Source: Tunicatimonas pelagia
GTDB taxonomy: Bacteria; Bacteroidota; Bacteroidia; Cytophagales; Cyclobacteriaceae
Direction: 5' to 3'
Assembly: GCF_030506325.1 (NCBI RefSeq)
Contig: NZ_CP120683.1
Location: 6,824,501-6,888,500, forward strand
Length of the DNA: 64,000 bases
Below the pieces are notes generated by a model. The model saw nothing but the letters and a program-made list of their open reading frames with translations, ran no database searches and had not been told where the DNA came from. Positions within the stretch are counted from its first letter, which is position 1. Each line of letters starts with the position of its first letter. Shown here in pieces: positions 36,704-46,006 of the stretch. Made by a program: the position numbers and the translations under genes.

Positions 36704-38255
36704 TCGGGTGCTAGATGATAAGCAAGTCATTGAAAATCAAGCTATTGAACTGCAATCCCTAAACGAATTTAAAAATCACTTTTTCGTAAACATCTCTCAC
36801 GAAATCCGTACTCCCCTCACGCTCATTCTAGGGTACGCTCGCCGTCTCAAAGATCAATCTGAGGGGGAAAACGCCCGGCGTTACGCTCACATTATTGCCG
36901 AACAATCGCTTAATATCAAAGGGTTGGTCGACGATATTGTTGATCTTAGTAAACTAGAAGCTCAGAAGTTTGTGCTTAACGAAGTATCGGTTGACATTTC
37001 TCATTTACTGCGGAAAATTTACACACATTATCAGGGACTATTTGCCCAGCAAGCCATTGAACTAGTATTGGATATACCCGAGTCGCCAGTAATTATTTCT
37101 TGTGACGCTGAGCTTATGCACCGCGCCATTACTAATTTAGTCGCCAATGCACTAAAGTTTACACCACCTGAAGGAATTACTTGCCTACGTATGAAGATAG
37201 CTGATAATCTGACGGTTGAAGTGTACAATACGGGGGTTGGCATTTCATCGCATGACTTATCCAGAATCTTTGAACGCTTCTACCAAGCAGAAAATACTAT
37301 TGCTAATAGTCAGGGTAGCGGGATCGGTCTAGCCATCGCGAAAGAGATCGTGCAGGCACACGGCTATCGCATTCGGGCTGAAAGTGTACCGCACCAGTAC
37401 GCCAGTTTCACCATTACAATTCCTAATCATCAGGTTATTCCAGAAGAAATCCCTCAACCTGCTTCACTAACTTCTTCGCAATCCCCTGCCGCACACTCCA
37501 CCGTACCTGGTTTGCAGCCTAAACTTACCAAACGTATCCTTCTTGTGGAAGATAATCTGGCAATGCGAAAGTATATTCTCGGGATTGATGCTCTGAAGTC
37601 ATACGAAGTATTAGAAGCCGATCATGGCAAAGTAGCCTTGCAGTTATTAGAAAAGCACCCCATCGATCTCATCATCACGGATTATATGATGCCTCATATG
37701 GATGGGTTAGAGCTAGTAGAACAGTTAAAACAGAAAGAGTATACCCAGCCCGTAGTAGTCATTACAGCTCAAACCAACCAGCAAAAAAAGTTGAGTATGC
37801 TACGCATGAGTATTGATGGCTACCTCACTAAACCTTTCCTGGAAGAAGAGTTGCTACTGACGATTGAAAAAGCCCTCCGATACGATGATGCCCGACGACA
37901 ATTTTTAGCTAAAGAACTTGGCTTTAGTGAAAGTCCCTTAACGACTGATGAGTTAACCGCTTTTAACGAACGGTTGCAAGCCATTATTGACGAAAATATC
38001 GACAATGAAAACTTTGCAATTGCTGATCTATGCGATCAACTGCACCTTACCGAACGCACCTTATACCGTAAGGTGAAAGAACTCTGCGGGGGCACCCCCG
38101 CTAAGCTAATTACCGAACGCCGCCTGATTCGGGCCAGAACGTACTACGATCAGGGTACGTATAAGTCAACCCGTCAGCTAGCCATGGCGGTTGGCTTTAA
38201 AAACAGCACCCGCTTTGCCGAAAAGTTCCGCACCCACTTCGGTATTGAACTTTAA
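36693..38255 (+). CDS. Histidine kinase/receiver/AraC hybrid regulator, copy A, cut off from its membrane domain
   Basis: From a GTG start the product has 520 residues. HisKA has His36 in ISHEIRTPLT; HATPase has NTGVGIS and GSGIGLAIA; the receiver has Asp330 in LIITDYMMP and Lys in GYLTKPFLE; the AraC DNA-binding domain begins near LHLTERTLYRKV. The homologous frame extends upstream through EKELLLAVERN to the deletion point, where a stop at 36657 closes it. If translated, it would be a soluble kinase-regulator without its sensor. The gene overlaps the N-terminal fragment by 11 bp, so coupled translation is possible. It precedes the cadherin lipoprotein it probably controls. Confidence 0.8.
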   Translation: MERNRVLDDKQVIENQAIELQSLNEFKNHFFVNISHEIRTPLTLILGYARRLKDQSEGENARRYAHIIAEQSLNIKGLVDDIVDLSKLEAQKFVLNEVSVDISHLLRKIYTHYQGLFAQQAIELVLDIPESPVIISCDAELMHRAITNLVANALKFTPPEGITCLRMKIADNLTVEVYNTGVGISSHDLSRIFERFYQAENTIANSQGSGIGLAIAKEIVQAHGYRIRAESVPHQYASFTITIPNHQVIPEEIPQPASLTSSQSPAAHSTVPGLQPKLTKRILLVEDNLAMRKYILGIDALKSYEVLEADHGKVALQLLEKHPIDLIITDYMMPHMDGLELVEQLKQKEYTQPVVVITAQTNQQKKLSMLRMSIDGYLTKPFLEEELLLTIEKALRYDDARRQFLAKELGFSESPLTTDELTAFNERLQAIIDENIDNENFAIADLCDQLHLTERTLYRKVKELCGGTPAKLITERRLIRARTYYDQGTYKSTRQLAMAVGFKNSTRFAEKFRTHFGIEL

Positions 38256-38366
38256 GAGCTGGGCGCAGGGGGCGCGGGGCTTGGAGTACTTTCTATACGT
38301 ATAAAGGTATTTCTATACGTAGAGAAGGTACTCCACACTCCTAGCACCCCGCTCCCTGCACCTGCT
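38256..38366. repeat. Long imperfect inverted repeat after regulator A
   Basis: The core arms 38283-38303 and 38314-38334 match at 19 of 21 positions around a 10-nt loop. Outer G-rich and C-rich flanks extend the pairing to roughly 50 bp per arm. A similar structure follows regulator B. It may act as a terminator or a REP-like element. Confidence 0.65.
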
Positions 38367-38522
38367 ATTTTACGCTAAAAATTACACCCCCCTTTCATTC
38401 TTTTACACTCACTGACAAAGATGTTGCAAAAACTGCCAACCCCTTTTTAGACCCCTAGAAACGATTCTTTCTTCTACTACTTTTGGGTTAACCAATTAAT
38501 TTTTTCCAAAAGTAATTACAAA
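38361..38522 (+). promoter_or_regulatory. Conserved promoter region of cadherin lipoprotein A1
   Basis: It contains TACTTTTG at 38478-38485 (exact TAnnTTTG), 37 bp before the ATG, with no -33 TTTG. Blocks shared in order with the region before lipoprotein B1 are CTGCTATTT..GCTAAAAATTAC, CTGACAAAG.TGTT, TGCCAACCC and TACTACTTTTGGG. Such conservation at the two module copies suggests sites for the adjacent AraC-type regulator. Confidence 0.6.
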
Positions 38523-40859
38523 ATGAAGAATCTTAAACCACGATTTCCCGTTATAATTTTCCTGCTTGCAGTAGCTCTATTTTCCTGTCAGGAGGATGAA
38601 AACCCGGCATCCATTGAAGTAGCCATTTCGGCATTCAGTAAAACCATCGCCGAAAACCCCACCGTCGGAACTTCCCTCGGTAGTTTATCAGCTTCTACCA
38701 ATCAAGGCACACTAGTCTATTCCCTGTCCAACCAAAACCCGGCAGGGGCGATGGCCATCGACTCGCTCACGGGCGAAATCACTGTCGCCAATGCCAGTCG
38801 GTTTGATTTTGAAACCAACCCTACGCTTACCGCCACCAGCACCGCTTCGGTAGGTACGGTCAGCCAGTCTTCCACCGTTACCATCACCCTCACTGATGTG
38901 GACGAAAGCGTGGATGCCGTGGCAGTGGAGGATGTTACCGTTACCATGAATGAGAACCCGGCTCCCGGACAAGCCATTGGGCGGGTGACTACCACTTCGG
39001 CCAGTGGCACCGCCAGCTTCGCGCTGGCTTCCCAAACCCCATCAGGGGCGTTGGCCCTGAATGCCAGTACGGGGGAACTGTCCGTCGCGGATTCGGCGAA
39101 GTTTGACTTTGAGACCAACCCCACTCTTTCCGCCAAAGTGGTAGCTACGGTCGGCACGGCTACGGATACCTCGGACGTGACAATTACCTTGACTGATCTG
39201 GAAGATGGTGAGGTAGCGGATAACGCCCCTATTGCTGCCCAAGATTTTACCGTCACTATCGATGAAAACCCGGCTGCTGGTCAGGTACTGGGCACAGTAT
39301 CCGCAAGCACGACTGATGGCAGCAGTTTATCCTACCGCTTAATCAGACTAACTGAAGACCCAGATCCGGCCTTAAATGCAATTAGTATCAACAGCACCAC
39401 CGGGGAACTATCCATTACCGACAGTGCCTATTTTGATTACGAAAGCCGAACGAAGGTAGAAGCAAATTATCGGGTCATCAGTGGTGATCTTTCTGCCGAT
39501 GCCAAAATAATTATTACACTTAATGATGTGGACGAGTCGGCTCAAGTCACTATCACCGCTAGTGACTTTACGGCTTCCGTAGCTGAAAACCCGGTCAGCG
39601 GTGCCAGCTTGGGAACGGTAACTGCCAGTGCATCGGATAACAGTGTGCTAACCTACAGCTTGAGTAGCGAAAGTGTAATTGGGGCTTTAGCCATTGATGC
39701 CAGCACTGGAGAGCTCACGGTAGCCGACGTAGCCGCGTTTGATTACGAAGTGAATCAAAGTTTGACCGCCACCTACGAAGCTACCAGCGGCACCCTGACA
39801 GAATCAGCCAGTATAACGATCACCATCACCGACGTAGATGAAACCGGTTGGCAAACTGTTGGGATTGAAGGTTTTTCTACGGGTATCACCCAGAACCCGA
39901 AAATAGCATTTAACGGTACCACCCCAGTGGTAGCATTCCACGACGATGCCGCTAACCGACGGGCGCGTTTGATGTCGTATAATGGAACGCAGTGGGTGAA
40001 TAAAGGTGGTTTTGCCTCCCCCTCGCAGGCCGATGATATTCAACTCATTATACAAAATGGGCAGGAAGTGATTGCCTATCGGGATGGGGGTACGGGTAAG
40101 TTAACCGTGAAAAGACTGAATAGCTCCCAAGTATGGGAAACATTAGGAACCGAAGGCTTTTCGGTTGGAGCAACTTCTGACATTAATATGGATATAAATA
40201 ATAATGGAACCCTTTATGTTATCTATGCGGACCAGGGGCTTGCCGATCAGGTTGTTGTTCAAACTTACAATGAGAGCACCAATAGTTGGAGCCCGGTAGG
40301 CAACACGAGTAGTGGAACAAGTCTCTATGCTGATATAGCGATCAATGGCTCTAACTTACCGCTCATTTTTTATCAAGAAAACGGAACAAAAAATGGAATT
40401 GTAAAAGTTCACACCGGAAATCTCTGGAATGGTGCAGGCCCATCTTTAGCAAACGCTTACTTTACTAAAATTGATTTTACCGATAACGGTTCAGAACTTG
40501 CCATTGCTTTTACCGATGCTACGGGCGATAATTTGAGTGTACGTTTGCTGTCTGGCAATAGTTGGATAGCCTACGTACCCCCGAGTGGCTCTTCTAAGAT
40601 CACGGACGGCATTGCCAACCATGTTGACCTGATCCTTAGTGGAAGCAGAGCCCCTATTGTTTCATTCATAGATCAGGCGAATGGCTCTGGTGTTACCGTC
40701 ATGCGCTGGCTACAAAGTCAATCCTGGGAAGTTTTAGGCTCGAAAGGCTTTAGCGGTGCAGCAGCGTATGCTTCCATGGCCATATCCAATGGTGATATTT
40801 ATGTGGCCTATAATAATTCATCAACGGGCAAAGTTACCGTGAAAAAATGGGTGGAATAA
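38523..40859 (+). CDS. Surface lipoprotein A1: four cadherin-like repeats plus propeller-like head
   Basis: The product has 778 residues. The signal peptide ends in the lipobox LFSC with Cys22, followed by QEDEN, an acidic stretch like the Bacteroidota surface-export signal. Four cadherin-like repeats of about 100 residues follow (motifs IAENPTVGTSLG, TGEITVANASRFDFETN, ITLTDVDES). The last 330 residues form repeated units (WQTVGIEGFSTG, WETLGTEGFSVG, WEVLGSKGFSGA, GKVTVKKW) resembling a beta-propeller. There is no type IX sorting domain. It is probably an adhesin or ligand-binding surface protein controlled by the upstream hybrid regulator. Confidence 0.85.
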   Translation: MKNLKPRFPVIIFLLAVALFSCQEDENPASIEVAISAFSKTIAENPTVGTSLGSLSASTNQGTLVYSLSNQNPAGAMAIDSLTGEITVANASRFDFETNPTLTATSTASVGTVSQSSTVTITLTDVDESVDAVAVEDVTVTMNENPAPGQAIGRVTTTSASGTASFALASQTPSGALALNASTGELSVADSAKFDFETNPTLSAKVVATVGTATDTSDVTITLTDLEDGEVADNAPIAAQDFTVTIDENPAAGQVLGTVSASTTDGSSLSYRLIRLTEDPDPALNAISINSTTGELSITDSAYFDYESRTKVEANYRVISGDLSADAKIIITLNDVDESAQVTITASDFTASVAENPVSGASLGTVTASASDNSVLTYSLSSESVIGALAIDASTGELTVADVAAFDYEVNQSLTATYEATSGTLTESASITITITDVDETGWQTVGIEGFSTGITQNPKIAFNGTTPVVAFHDDAANRRARLMSYNGTQWVNKGGFASPSQADDIQLIIQNGQEVIAYRDGGTGKLTVKRLNSSQVWETLGTEGFSVGATSDINMDINNNGTLYVIYADQGLADQVVVQTYNESTNSWSPVGNTSSGTSLYADIAINGSNLPLIFYQENGTKNGIVKVHTGNLWNGAGPSLANAYFTKIDFTDNGSELAIAFTDATGDNLSVRLLSGNSWIAYVPPSGSSKITDGIANHVDLILSGSRAPIVSFIDQANGSGVTVMRWLQSQSWEVLGSKGFSGAAAYASMAISNGDIYVAYNNSSTGKVTVKKWVE

Positions 40860-40891
40860 CAAGCCAAAGCCACCAATAAGCTAAGCTGATG

Positions 40892-40918
40892 GGGGATAGC
40901 CCTGAACCTGCTATCCCC
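40892..40918 (+). terminator. Hairpin between lipoproteins A1 and A2
   Basis: A 9-bp GC-rich perfect stem (40892-40900 with 40910-40918) with a 9-nt loop, 32 bp after the A1 stop. It has no T tract and may attenuate rather than end transcription. Confidence 0.5.
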
Positions 40919-40997
40919 TATTTCAGCCCCCAATAGCGATCTTTCTTTCTACCATTATCAAGTATCAAAACAATAACAAATCTAAAATCATAGCGAA

Positions 40998-43379
40998 ATG
41001 AACCGATTTCAACCATTATATTATTGGCTACTGCTACTAGTCGTTGGCTTCGTAGCCTCCTGCGGGGAAGATGAATCCCCCGAGCCCCCAACGGTCACTA
41101 TTCAGACTTTTGCAAAAACGATAGCCGAGAACCCCACCATTGGAACTTCCCTCGGTAGTTTATCAGCTTCCACCAACCAAGGAACGCTGGTGTATTACCT
41201 ATCTAACCAAAGTCCGACAGGAGCGATGGCCATTGACTCGCTCACGGGCGAAATTACTGTCGCCAGTGCCAGTCGGTTTGATTTTGAAACCAACCCTACG
41301 CTTACTGCGACCAGCACCGCTTCAGTGGGCACAGTTAGCCAGTCTTCCACCGTCACCATCACACTCACTGATGTGGACGAAAGCGTGGATGCCGTGGCGG
41401 TAGATGATGTCACGGTGACCATGGACGAGAACCCTGCCCTGGGGCAAGCCATTGGGCGGGTGACTACTACCTCGGCCAGTGGCCCCGCCAGCTTCGCGCT
41501 GGCTTCCCAAACCCCTGCCGGAGCGATGGCCATCAACAGCAGTACCGGGGAACTCTCGGTGGCGGACTCTATCCAGTTTGACTACGAAACCAACCCTACG
41601 ATTTCGGCGAAGGTGGTGGCAACCGTCGGTACGGCTACGGATACCTCCACCGTCATCATTAATCTCACCGATGTGGAGGATGGGGAGGTTGCAAATGAAG
41701 GCGGTGAACCGCAACCCGAAATTACGGCGAATAACTTTACCGCCGATGTAGATGAAAACCCGACCAACGACCAAGTGATCGGTACCGTAGATGCTAGCAT
41801 TTCTAATGATAGCATCTTGACTTATAGCCTGACGACTCAAAGTGTAAACGGTGCCTTAGCCATTGACCCGGCCACGGGCGAACTGAGCGTGGGAGATTCT
41901 ACCGCTTTTGACTACGAATCCCGTCAAAGTATCACGGCTACCTATCAGGTCAGTTATGGCACTGTTTCGGAGTCGGCCACCATCACTATTACCGTCAATG
42001 ATGACCCGGTAGATGACCTAGTGCTCACCGCTGATGACTTTACCGCATCGATAGATGAAAACTCAGCATCTGGGACAAGTATTGGCACGGTAAGCACCAG
42101 TATTTCTAACAATAATGCGCTAAGCTACCGCCTCACTTCCGAAAGTGTAGTAGGTGCTTTAGCGATAGATGCCAGCACCGGAGAGCTCACGGTAGCCGAC
42201 GTAGCCGCGTTTGATTACGAAGTGAACACGACGATTACCGGTACCTACGAGGTCAGTGACCTGGTTACTGGGGTAGCTCCAGTATCAGCCAATATTACGA
42301 TTAACTTGAACGACGTTCTCGGTAGTTGGGAGACGGTGGGTTCTTCTGGGTTAACCTCAGCAGCGTCCTTTATAGAATTGGTAGTAAATAATGGTCAGCC
42401 GATATTTACTTACAGCAATGGTGCCAATTATCTTGCTCAAGCGTATGATGGCACGAACTGGAGCTCTTTGGGAGGTAACATTGCAGGTAATATAGGAGGC
42501 ACAGCCGAAGGTTCTGTACATACAGCTGTGGATAACAACAACATTTATATAGCTTACACTGATCCTGGTAATTCGTATCGTGGTACCGTAAAGCAGTACG
42601 ATGGTTCTAACTGGGTTGCATTGGGTACTAACAGTCGTTTTTCTGCTGGGGCTGCTATCTGGTTGCGGCTTGCATTTAGTAGCGGAGGTTCACCGTTCGT
42701 AGTGTATAATCAAGGTGGTACCCTTGGCACAACCGTTAAGTTTCTGAATACTACGAACCAATGGGATAAAGTGCCATTAGGTGGAACCGGAGGGGGCATC
42801 GTAACAGGAAATACCTTTGGAACGGATATCGCTTTCCAGCCCACTACCAATAGACCTTTTGTGGCTTACGCGCTTGCCGGGAATGGCGGGGGAAATAATG
42901 TGCAGGTTAAACTTTACGGAGGAAATAGTATTGGATGGCTAGATCACGGTAATAGCCTCGCGGGAGGTTCTACAAGCAGTAGTGGCAGATCCAACTTAAA
43001 CATCATAGAATTTAATAGTAGTGGTAAAGCTCATGTACTTTACAAGAACGCTGATAATAGGCTTTATATGGAGACCAGAGACTCAAACAATTCAGTAGCA
43101 CCATGGATAAGGCTGGGAGCTAATATCAGCAATACCGTTACCGGATACGATTTCATCATGGCCAATAATGTTCCTTACGTAGTATATACCGATCAGGTCT
43201 CGGGTAAGCTCACACTAAAAAAGTGGGATGGGTCTAGCTGGCAAACGGTATCGGCAGATTTTGCCGATGGTACTAGCCCTGATTTAGCCTACGACAGCAA
43301 TACTGATACTGTTTACGTAGCTTTTGCTGATACCAACGACTCTCAAAGCGTAGCGGTGCTAAAATGGAAACCTGAGTAA
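40998..43379 (+). CDS. Surface lipoprotein A2: four cadherin-like repeats plus propeller-like head
   Basis: The product has 793 residues and is a paralogue of A1. The lipobox is FVASC (Cys22) followed by GEDES. Four cadherin-like repeats have the DENP and STGELSVADS motifs. The first repeat is nearly identical to A1 at DNA level, while part of the second is nearly identical to B1/B2, a mosaic. The C-terminal 340 residues (WETVGSSGLTSAASFIEL, WVALGTNSRFSAG, GKLTLKKWDGSSWQTV) form repeated units like A1 but are diverged. It is followed by a strong terminator that closes module A. Confidence 0.85.
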   Translation: MNRFQPLYYWLLLLVVGFVASCGEDESPEPPTVTIQTFAKTIAENPTIGTSLGSLSASTNQGTLVYYLSNQSPTGAMAIDSLTGEITVASASRFDFETNPTLTATSTASVGTVSQSSTVTITLTDVDESVDAVAVDDVTVTMDENPALGQAIGRVTTTSASGPASFALASQTPAGAMAINSSTGELSVADSIQFDYETNPTISAKVVATVGTATDTSTVIINLTDVEDGEVANEGGEPQPEITANNFTADVDENPTNDQVIGTVDASISNDSILTYSLTTQSVNGALAIDPATGELSVGDSTAFDYESRQSITATYQVSYGTVSESATITITVNDDPVDDLVLTADDFTASIDENSASGTSIGTVSTSISNNNALSYRLTSESVVGALAIDASTGELTVADVAAFDYEVNTTITGTYEVSDLVTGVAPVSANITINLNDVLGSWETVGSSGLTSAASFIELVVNNGQPIFTYSNGANYLAQAYDGTNWSSLGGNIAGNIGGTAEGSVHTAVDNNNIYIAYTDPGNSYRGTVKQYDGSNWVALGTNSRFSAGAAIWLRLAFSSGGSPFVVYNQGGTLGTTVKFLNTTNQWDKVPLGGTGGGIVTGNTFGTDIAFQPTTNRPFVAYALAGNGGGNNVQVKLYGGNSIGWLDHGNSLAGGSTSSSGRSNLNIIEFNSSGKAHVLYKNADNRLYMETRDSNNSVAPWIRLGANISNTVTGYDFIMANNVPYVVYTDQVSGKLTLKKWDGSSWQTVSADFADGTSPDLAYDSNTDTVYVAFADTNDSQSVAVLKWKPE

Positions 43380-43401
43380 CCAACTTGGGCTTTCTTCATG
43401 A

Positions 43402-43431
43402 AAAAAACCGGACGAATCATCCGGTTTTTTT
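43402..43431 (+). terminator. Rho-independent terminator of module A
   Basis: An A-rich/T-rich stem (43404-43412 with 43420-43428, perfect) with a 7-nt loop and a terminal run of seven T residues lies 22 bp after the A2 stop codon. Confidence 0.9.
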
Positions 43432-43599
43432 ATTTACTAATTGTACAGAAAAACCGCTCACTATTTCCGAGGGTATTACCCAACCATAAGAACTACGGGT
43501 GGTGTCTATTCACAAACTTGCCAAAGGTGCTATCATTTTTGACAGATGATAATTTAGCGGGCTTATTGCTGACAATTGCGGCTGCTAAGTTGTAGAATT

Positions 43600-43615
43600 G
43601 TAAAACGATTGTTAC
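43600..43615. promoter_or_regulatory. Inverted-repeat site before regulator B
   Basis: GTAAAACGATTGTTAC is the counterpart of the 17-bp palindrome before regulator A, one base shorter. It lies 17 bp before the ATG of regulator B. Confidence 0.45.
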
Positions 43616-43632
43616 TTAGTAGACATTTGTGA

Positions 43633-45759
43633 ATGGTAGTAATTCAGTGGATTATTTCTGGTTACAGTTACCTAGCCAACGCAGGGGTTGACTCAGCTCG
43701 TCCAGAAAACCGGAAAACGAAGAAGCTGATGAATATTTTGTGCCTCATCTGGTACCATGCTTCCATCCTGTTTGTTATCAGTAACTATCTTATTTCCCCC
43801 TCTTCAGGTCTATCAGTCGCGCTCCATGCTGTCATATCAATTATAGTATTCGGGCTAGTACATTACCTTAATGTGCGCGACCACATCGAGATGGCCAAAC
43901 TGTTGTTTATTGGATTCAATATCATTCAGAATACCCTCGTTAGCATACTAACCAAGCCGGGCGAACTGGTAGAGCTATTCACGATCTCTTTTCCACTGGT
44001 AGCAGTGGTGCTGTACGATCGGTTCTCTGCCCACTTGGCATTTTTACTAGTAAGTATGGGGGCTGCATTAGCTAGTCACCACTGGTTTCAGGATTACAAT
44101 CTACCGGGTATTGTGCTAGTGGTAATTCCGATGATATTCGTCACGGCTTTCCTGGTAGTAGTGTACCTTAAACGAATGGGACAGGAGAAAGAAAAGCTAC
44201 TGGCCATTGAGCGAAATAAGGCATTAGCTGACAAGAAAATTATTGAAGTCCAAGCCGCTGAACTGAGCGAACTCCACAAATTCAAAGACCATTTCTTTGC
44301 CAATATCTCCCACGAAATCCGCACTCCCCTCACCCTAATTTCTGGCTACGCCCGCCGATTAAACGACCGTACTGATCCTAATTTGGTGCAACAGTACAGC
44401 AAAATTATGGCGGATAAATCGGCCGATATTAAGGAGCTAATTGACAGCATCATTGATCTAAGCAAACTAGATGCCCAGAAACTCACCCTGAATAAAGCTT
44501 CGGTCAATCTCTCCAAGCTACTGCAAAAAACCTACTCCGATTTTCGCGACCTGTTTACCAAGCAAACGATTGAGATTCAAATCAGTATACCCGATCAAAC
44601 CGTTTTTGTCAACTGCGATGCAGTACTGATGACCCGGGTTATTAATAATTTGATGACCAATGCCCTCAAGTTTACCCCTCCCGAAGGTATTGTCCGGTTG
44701 AATATGAAGGTGGAACCTAAACTCACCATTGAGGTATACAATACGGGTATCGGTATTCCTGAGGCTGATCTAGCGAGGATATTTGAGCGGTTCTACCAAT
44801 CGGATAATGATATCACCCGCAGCCAGGGCAGCGGCATTGGTTTAGCCATTACCCAAGGGATTATAGAACTGCACGGCTATCGCATCTGGGCAGAAAGCGA
44901 AGTCAACCAGTACGCCCGCTTTGTTATTAGCATTCCATTTGACCAGTTCTGGTTGGGCGAGGCACTTTCTCTCCCACCACTCACCGAAATATCTTCTAAC
45001 GACTTGCCCCCTACTCCACCCAAGCTTGGCTCAAAACGCATTTTATTAGTGGAGGACAACCCCGATGTGCGAAAGTATATTCGGGAGATTAAAACAATGG
45101 ATGAGTACGCGGTTTTGGAAGCTAACCACGGCGGCGAAGCTCTGGAACTGCTCAGCCAGCAATCGGTTGATCTCATTATCACCGACTATATGATGCCTCA
45201 CACCGATGGATTGGAATTAGTAAAACAGCTTAGACAACAAGCGTACCAGCAACCCGTACTGGTTATTACGGCCCAAATTGATCAGCAGAACAAGCTGGAT
45301 ATGCTACGACTGGGCATTGACGGTTACCTTACCAAGCCATTTTTAGAGGAAGAACTGGTCATGATGATCCGCCGCGCACTAGAGCACGAAGAGGCTCGCC
45401 GAACATTTGTACAGCAAGGACTCTCCCCCGGCGAAATCCCCCTACTTCCTGATGAACTAGCGGAGTTCAACCGGAACCTTCGGGCAATCATTGAGCAAAA
45501 TATCAGTAACCAACAATTTTCCGTTACCGATATATGCAAGGATCTGGACATCACCGAGCGCACCCTCTACCGTAAGGTGAAAGAACTCAGTGGCTGTACC
45601 CCCGCCAAGCTCATTTCCGAGCGTCGCCTACTCCGGGCTAAAGCGTACTACGATCAGGGCACATACCGCTCAGTACGCCAGCTCGCCCAGGCGGTCGGTT
45701 ACAAAAACAGCACCTACTTCGCCGAAAAATTCCGCACCCACTTTGGAATAGATCTTTAG
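43633..45759 (+). CDS. Membrane-bound histidine kinase/receiver/AraC hybrid regulator, copy B (intact)
   Basis: The product has 708 residues. Six or so membrane helices lie in residues 1-180 with no large periplasmic domain (MNILCLIWYHASILFVIS, FPLVAVVLYDRF, LVVIPMIFVTAFLVVVYL). A coiled-coil linker follows, then HisKA with His227 (ISHEIRTPLT), HATPase with NTGIGIP and GSGIGLAI, a receiver with Asp518 (LIITDYMMPH) and Lys in GYLTKPF, and an AraC domain (DITERTLYRKVKELSG). This is a one-protein two-component system. Unlike SusCD-linked hybrids it has no Reg_prop propeller. It precedes lipoproteins B1 and B2, its likely targets. Confidence 0.92.
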   Translation: MVVIQWIISGYSYLANAGVDSARPENRKTKKLMNILCLIWYHASILFVISNYLISPSSGLSVALHAVISIIVFGLVHYLNVRDHIEMAKLLFIGFNIIQNTLVSILTKPGELVELFTISFPLVAVVLYDRFSAHLAFLLVSMGAALASHHWFQDYNLPGIVLVVIPMIFVTAFLVVVYLKRMGQEKEKLLAIERNKALADKKIIEVQAAELSELHKFKDHFFANISHEIRTPLTLISGYARRLNDRTDPNLVQQYSKIMADKSADIKELIDSIIDLSKLDAQKLTLNKASVNLSKLLQKTYSDFRDLFTKQTIEIQISIPDQTVFVNCDAVLMTRVINNLMTNALKFTPPEGIVRLNMKVEPKLTIEVYNTGIGIPEADLARIFERFYQSDNDITRSQGSGIGLAITQGIIELHGYRIWAESEVNQYARFVISIPFDQFWLGEALSLPPLTEISSNDLPPTPPKLGSKRILLVEDNPDVRKYIREIKTMDEYAVLEANHGGEALELLSQQSVDLIITDYMMPHTDGLELVKQLRQQAYQQPVLVITAQIDQQNKLDMLRLGIDGYLTKPFLEEELVMMIRRALEHEEARRTFVQQGLSPGEIPLLPDELAEFNRNLRAIIEQNISNQQFSVTDICKDLDITERTLYRKVKELSGCTPAKLISERRLLRAKAYYDQGTYRSVRQLAQAVGYKNSTYFAEKFRTHFGIDL

Positions 45760-45850
45760 GGGCTGATCGCAGAGAGCTCGGGGCGGGGAGCATTCTGTAC
45801 GCACAGAAAGTACCCCAAGCACCTAGCACCCTGCCCCCATGCTGCTGCTA
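45760..45850. repeat. Imperfect inverted repeat after regulator B
   Basis: A core stem TTCTGT/ACAGAA (45793-45798 with 45803-45808) is flanked by G-rich and C-rich arms that pair partly. It stands in the same position as the longer inverted repeat after regulator A. Confidence 0.5.
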
Positions 45851-46006
45851 TTTCATGCTAAAAATTACATGTTTATTTCAATATTTTATCTCAACTGACA
45901 AAGGTGTTCACAGGTTTGCCAACCCTAATTTAACCCCTTATAAAAGCTTTTTTATTATACTACTTTTGGGATAACGAATCAATTAACTCCTACAAGTAAT
46001 TACAAT
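45841..46006 (+). promoter_or_regulatory. Conserved promoter region of lipoprotein B1
   Basis: TACTTTTG at 45961-45968 (exact TAnnTTTG) lies 38 bp before the ATG. It shares ordered blocks (GCTAAAAATTACA, ACTGACAAAGGTGTT, TGCCAACCC, TACTACTTTTGGG) with the promoter of A1. Confidence 0.6.

Noticed and set aside
38717-39256. 179-codon antisense frame within the cadherin repeats of A1, with similar frames in A2, B1 and B2
   Set aside because: Its recurrence follows from the repeated coding sequence on the other strand; composition is Ser/Val-rich without domain features, and the sense frame is clearly the real gene.
43398-43595. 65-codon frame after lipoprotein A2
   Set aside because: It begins inside the strong terminator hairpin at 43402-43431 and has no coding features.
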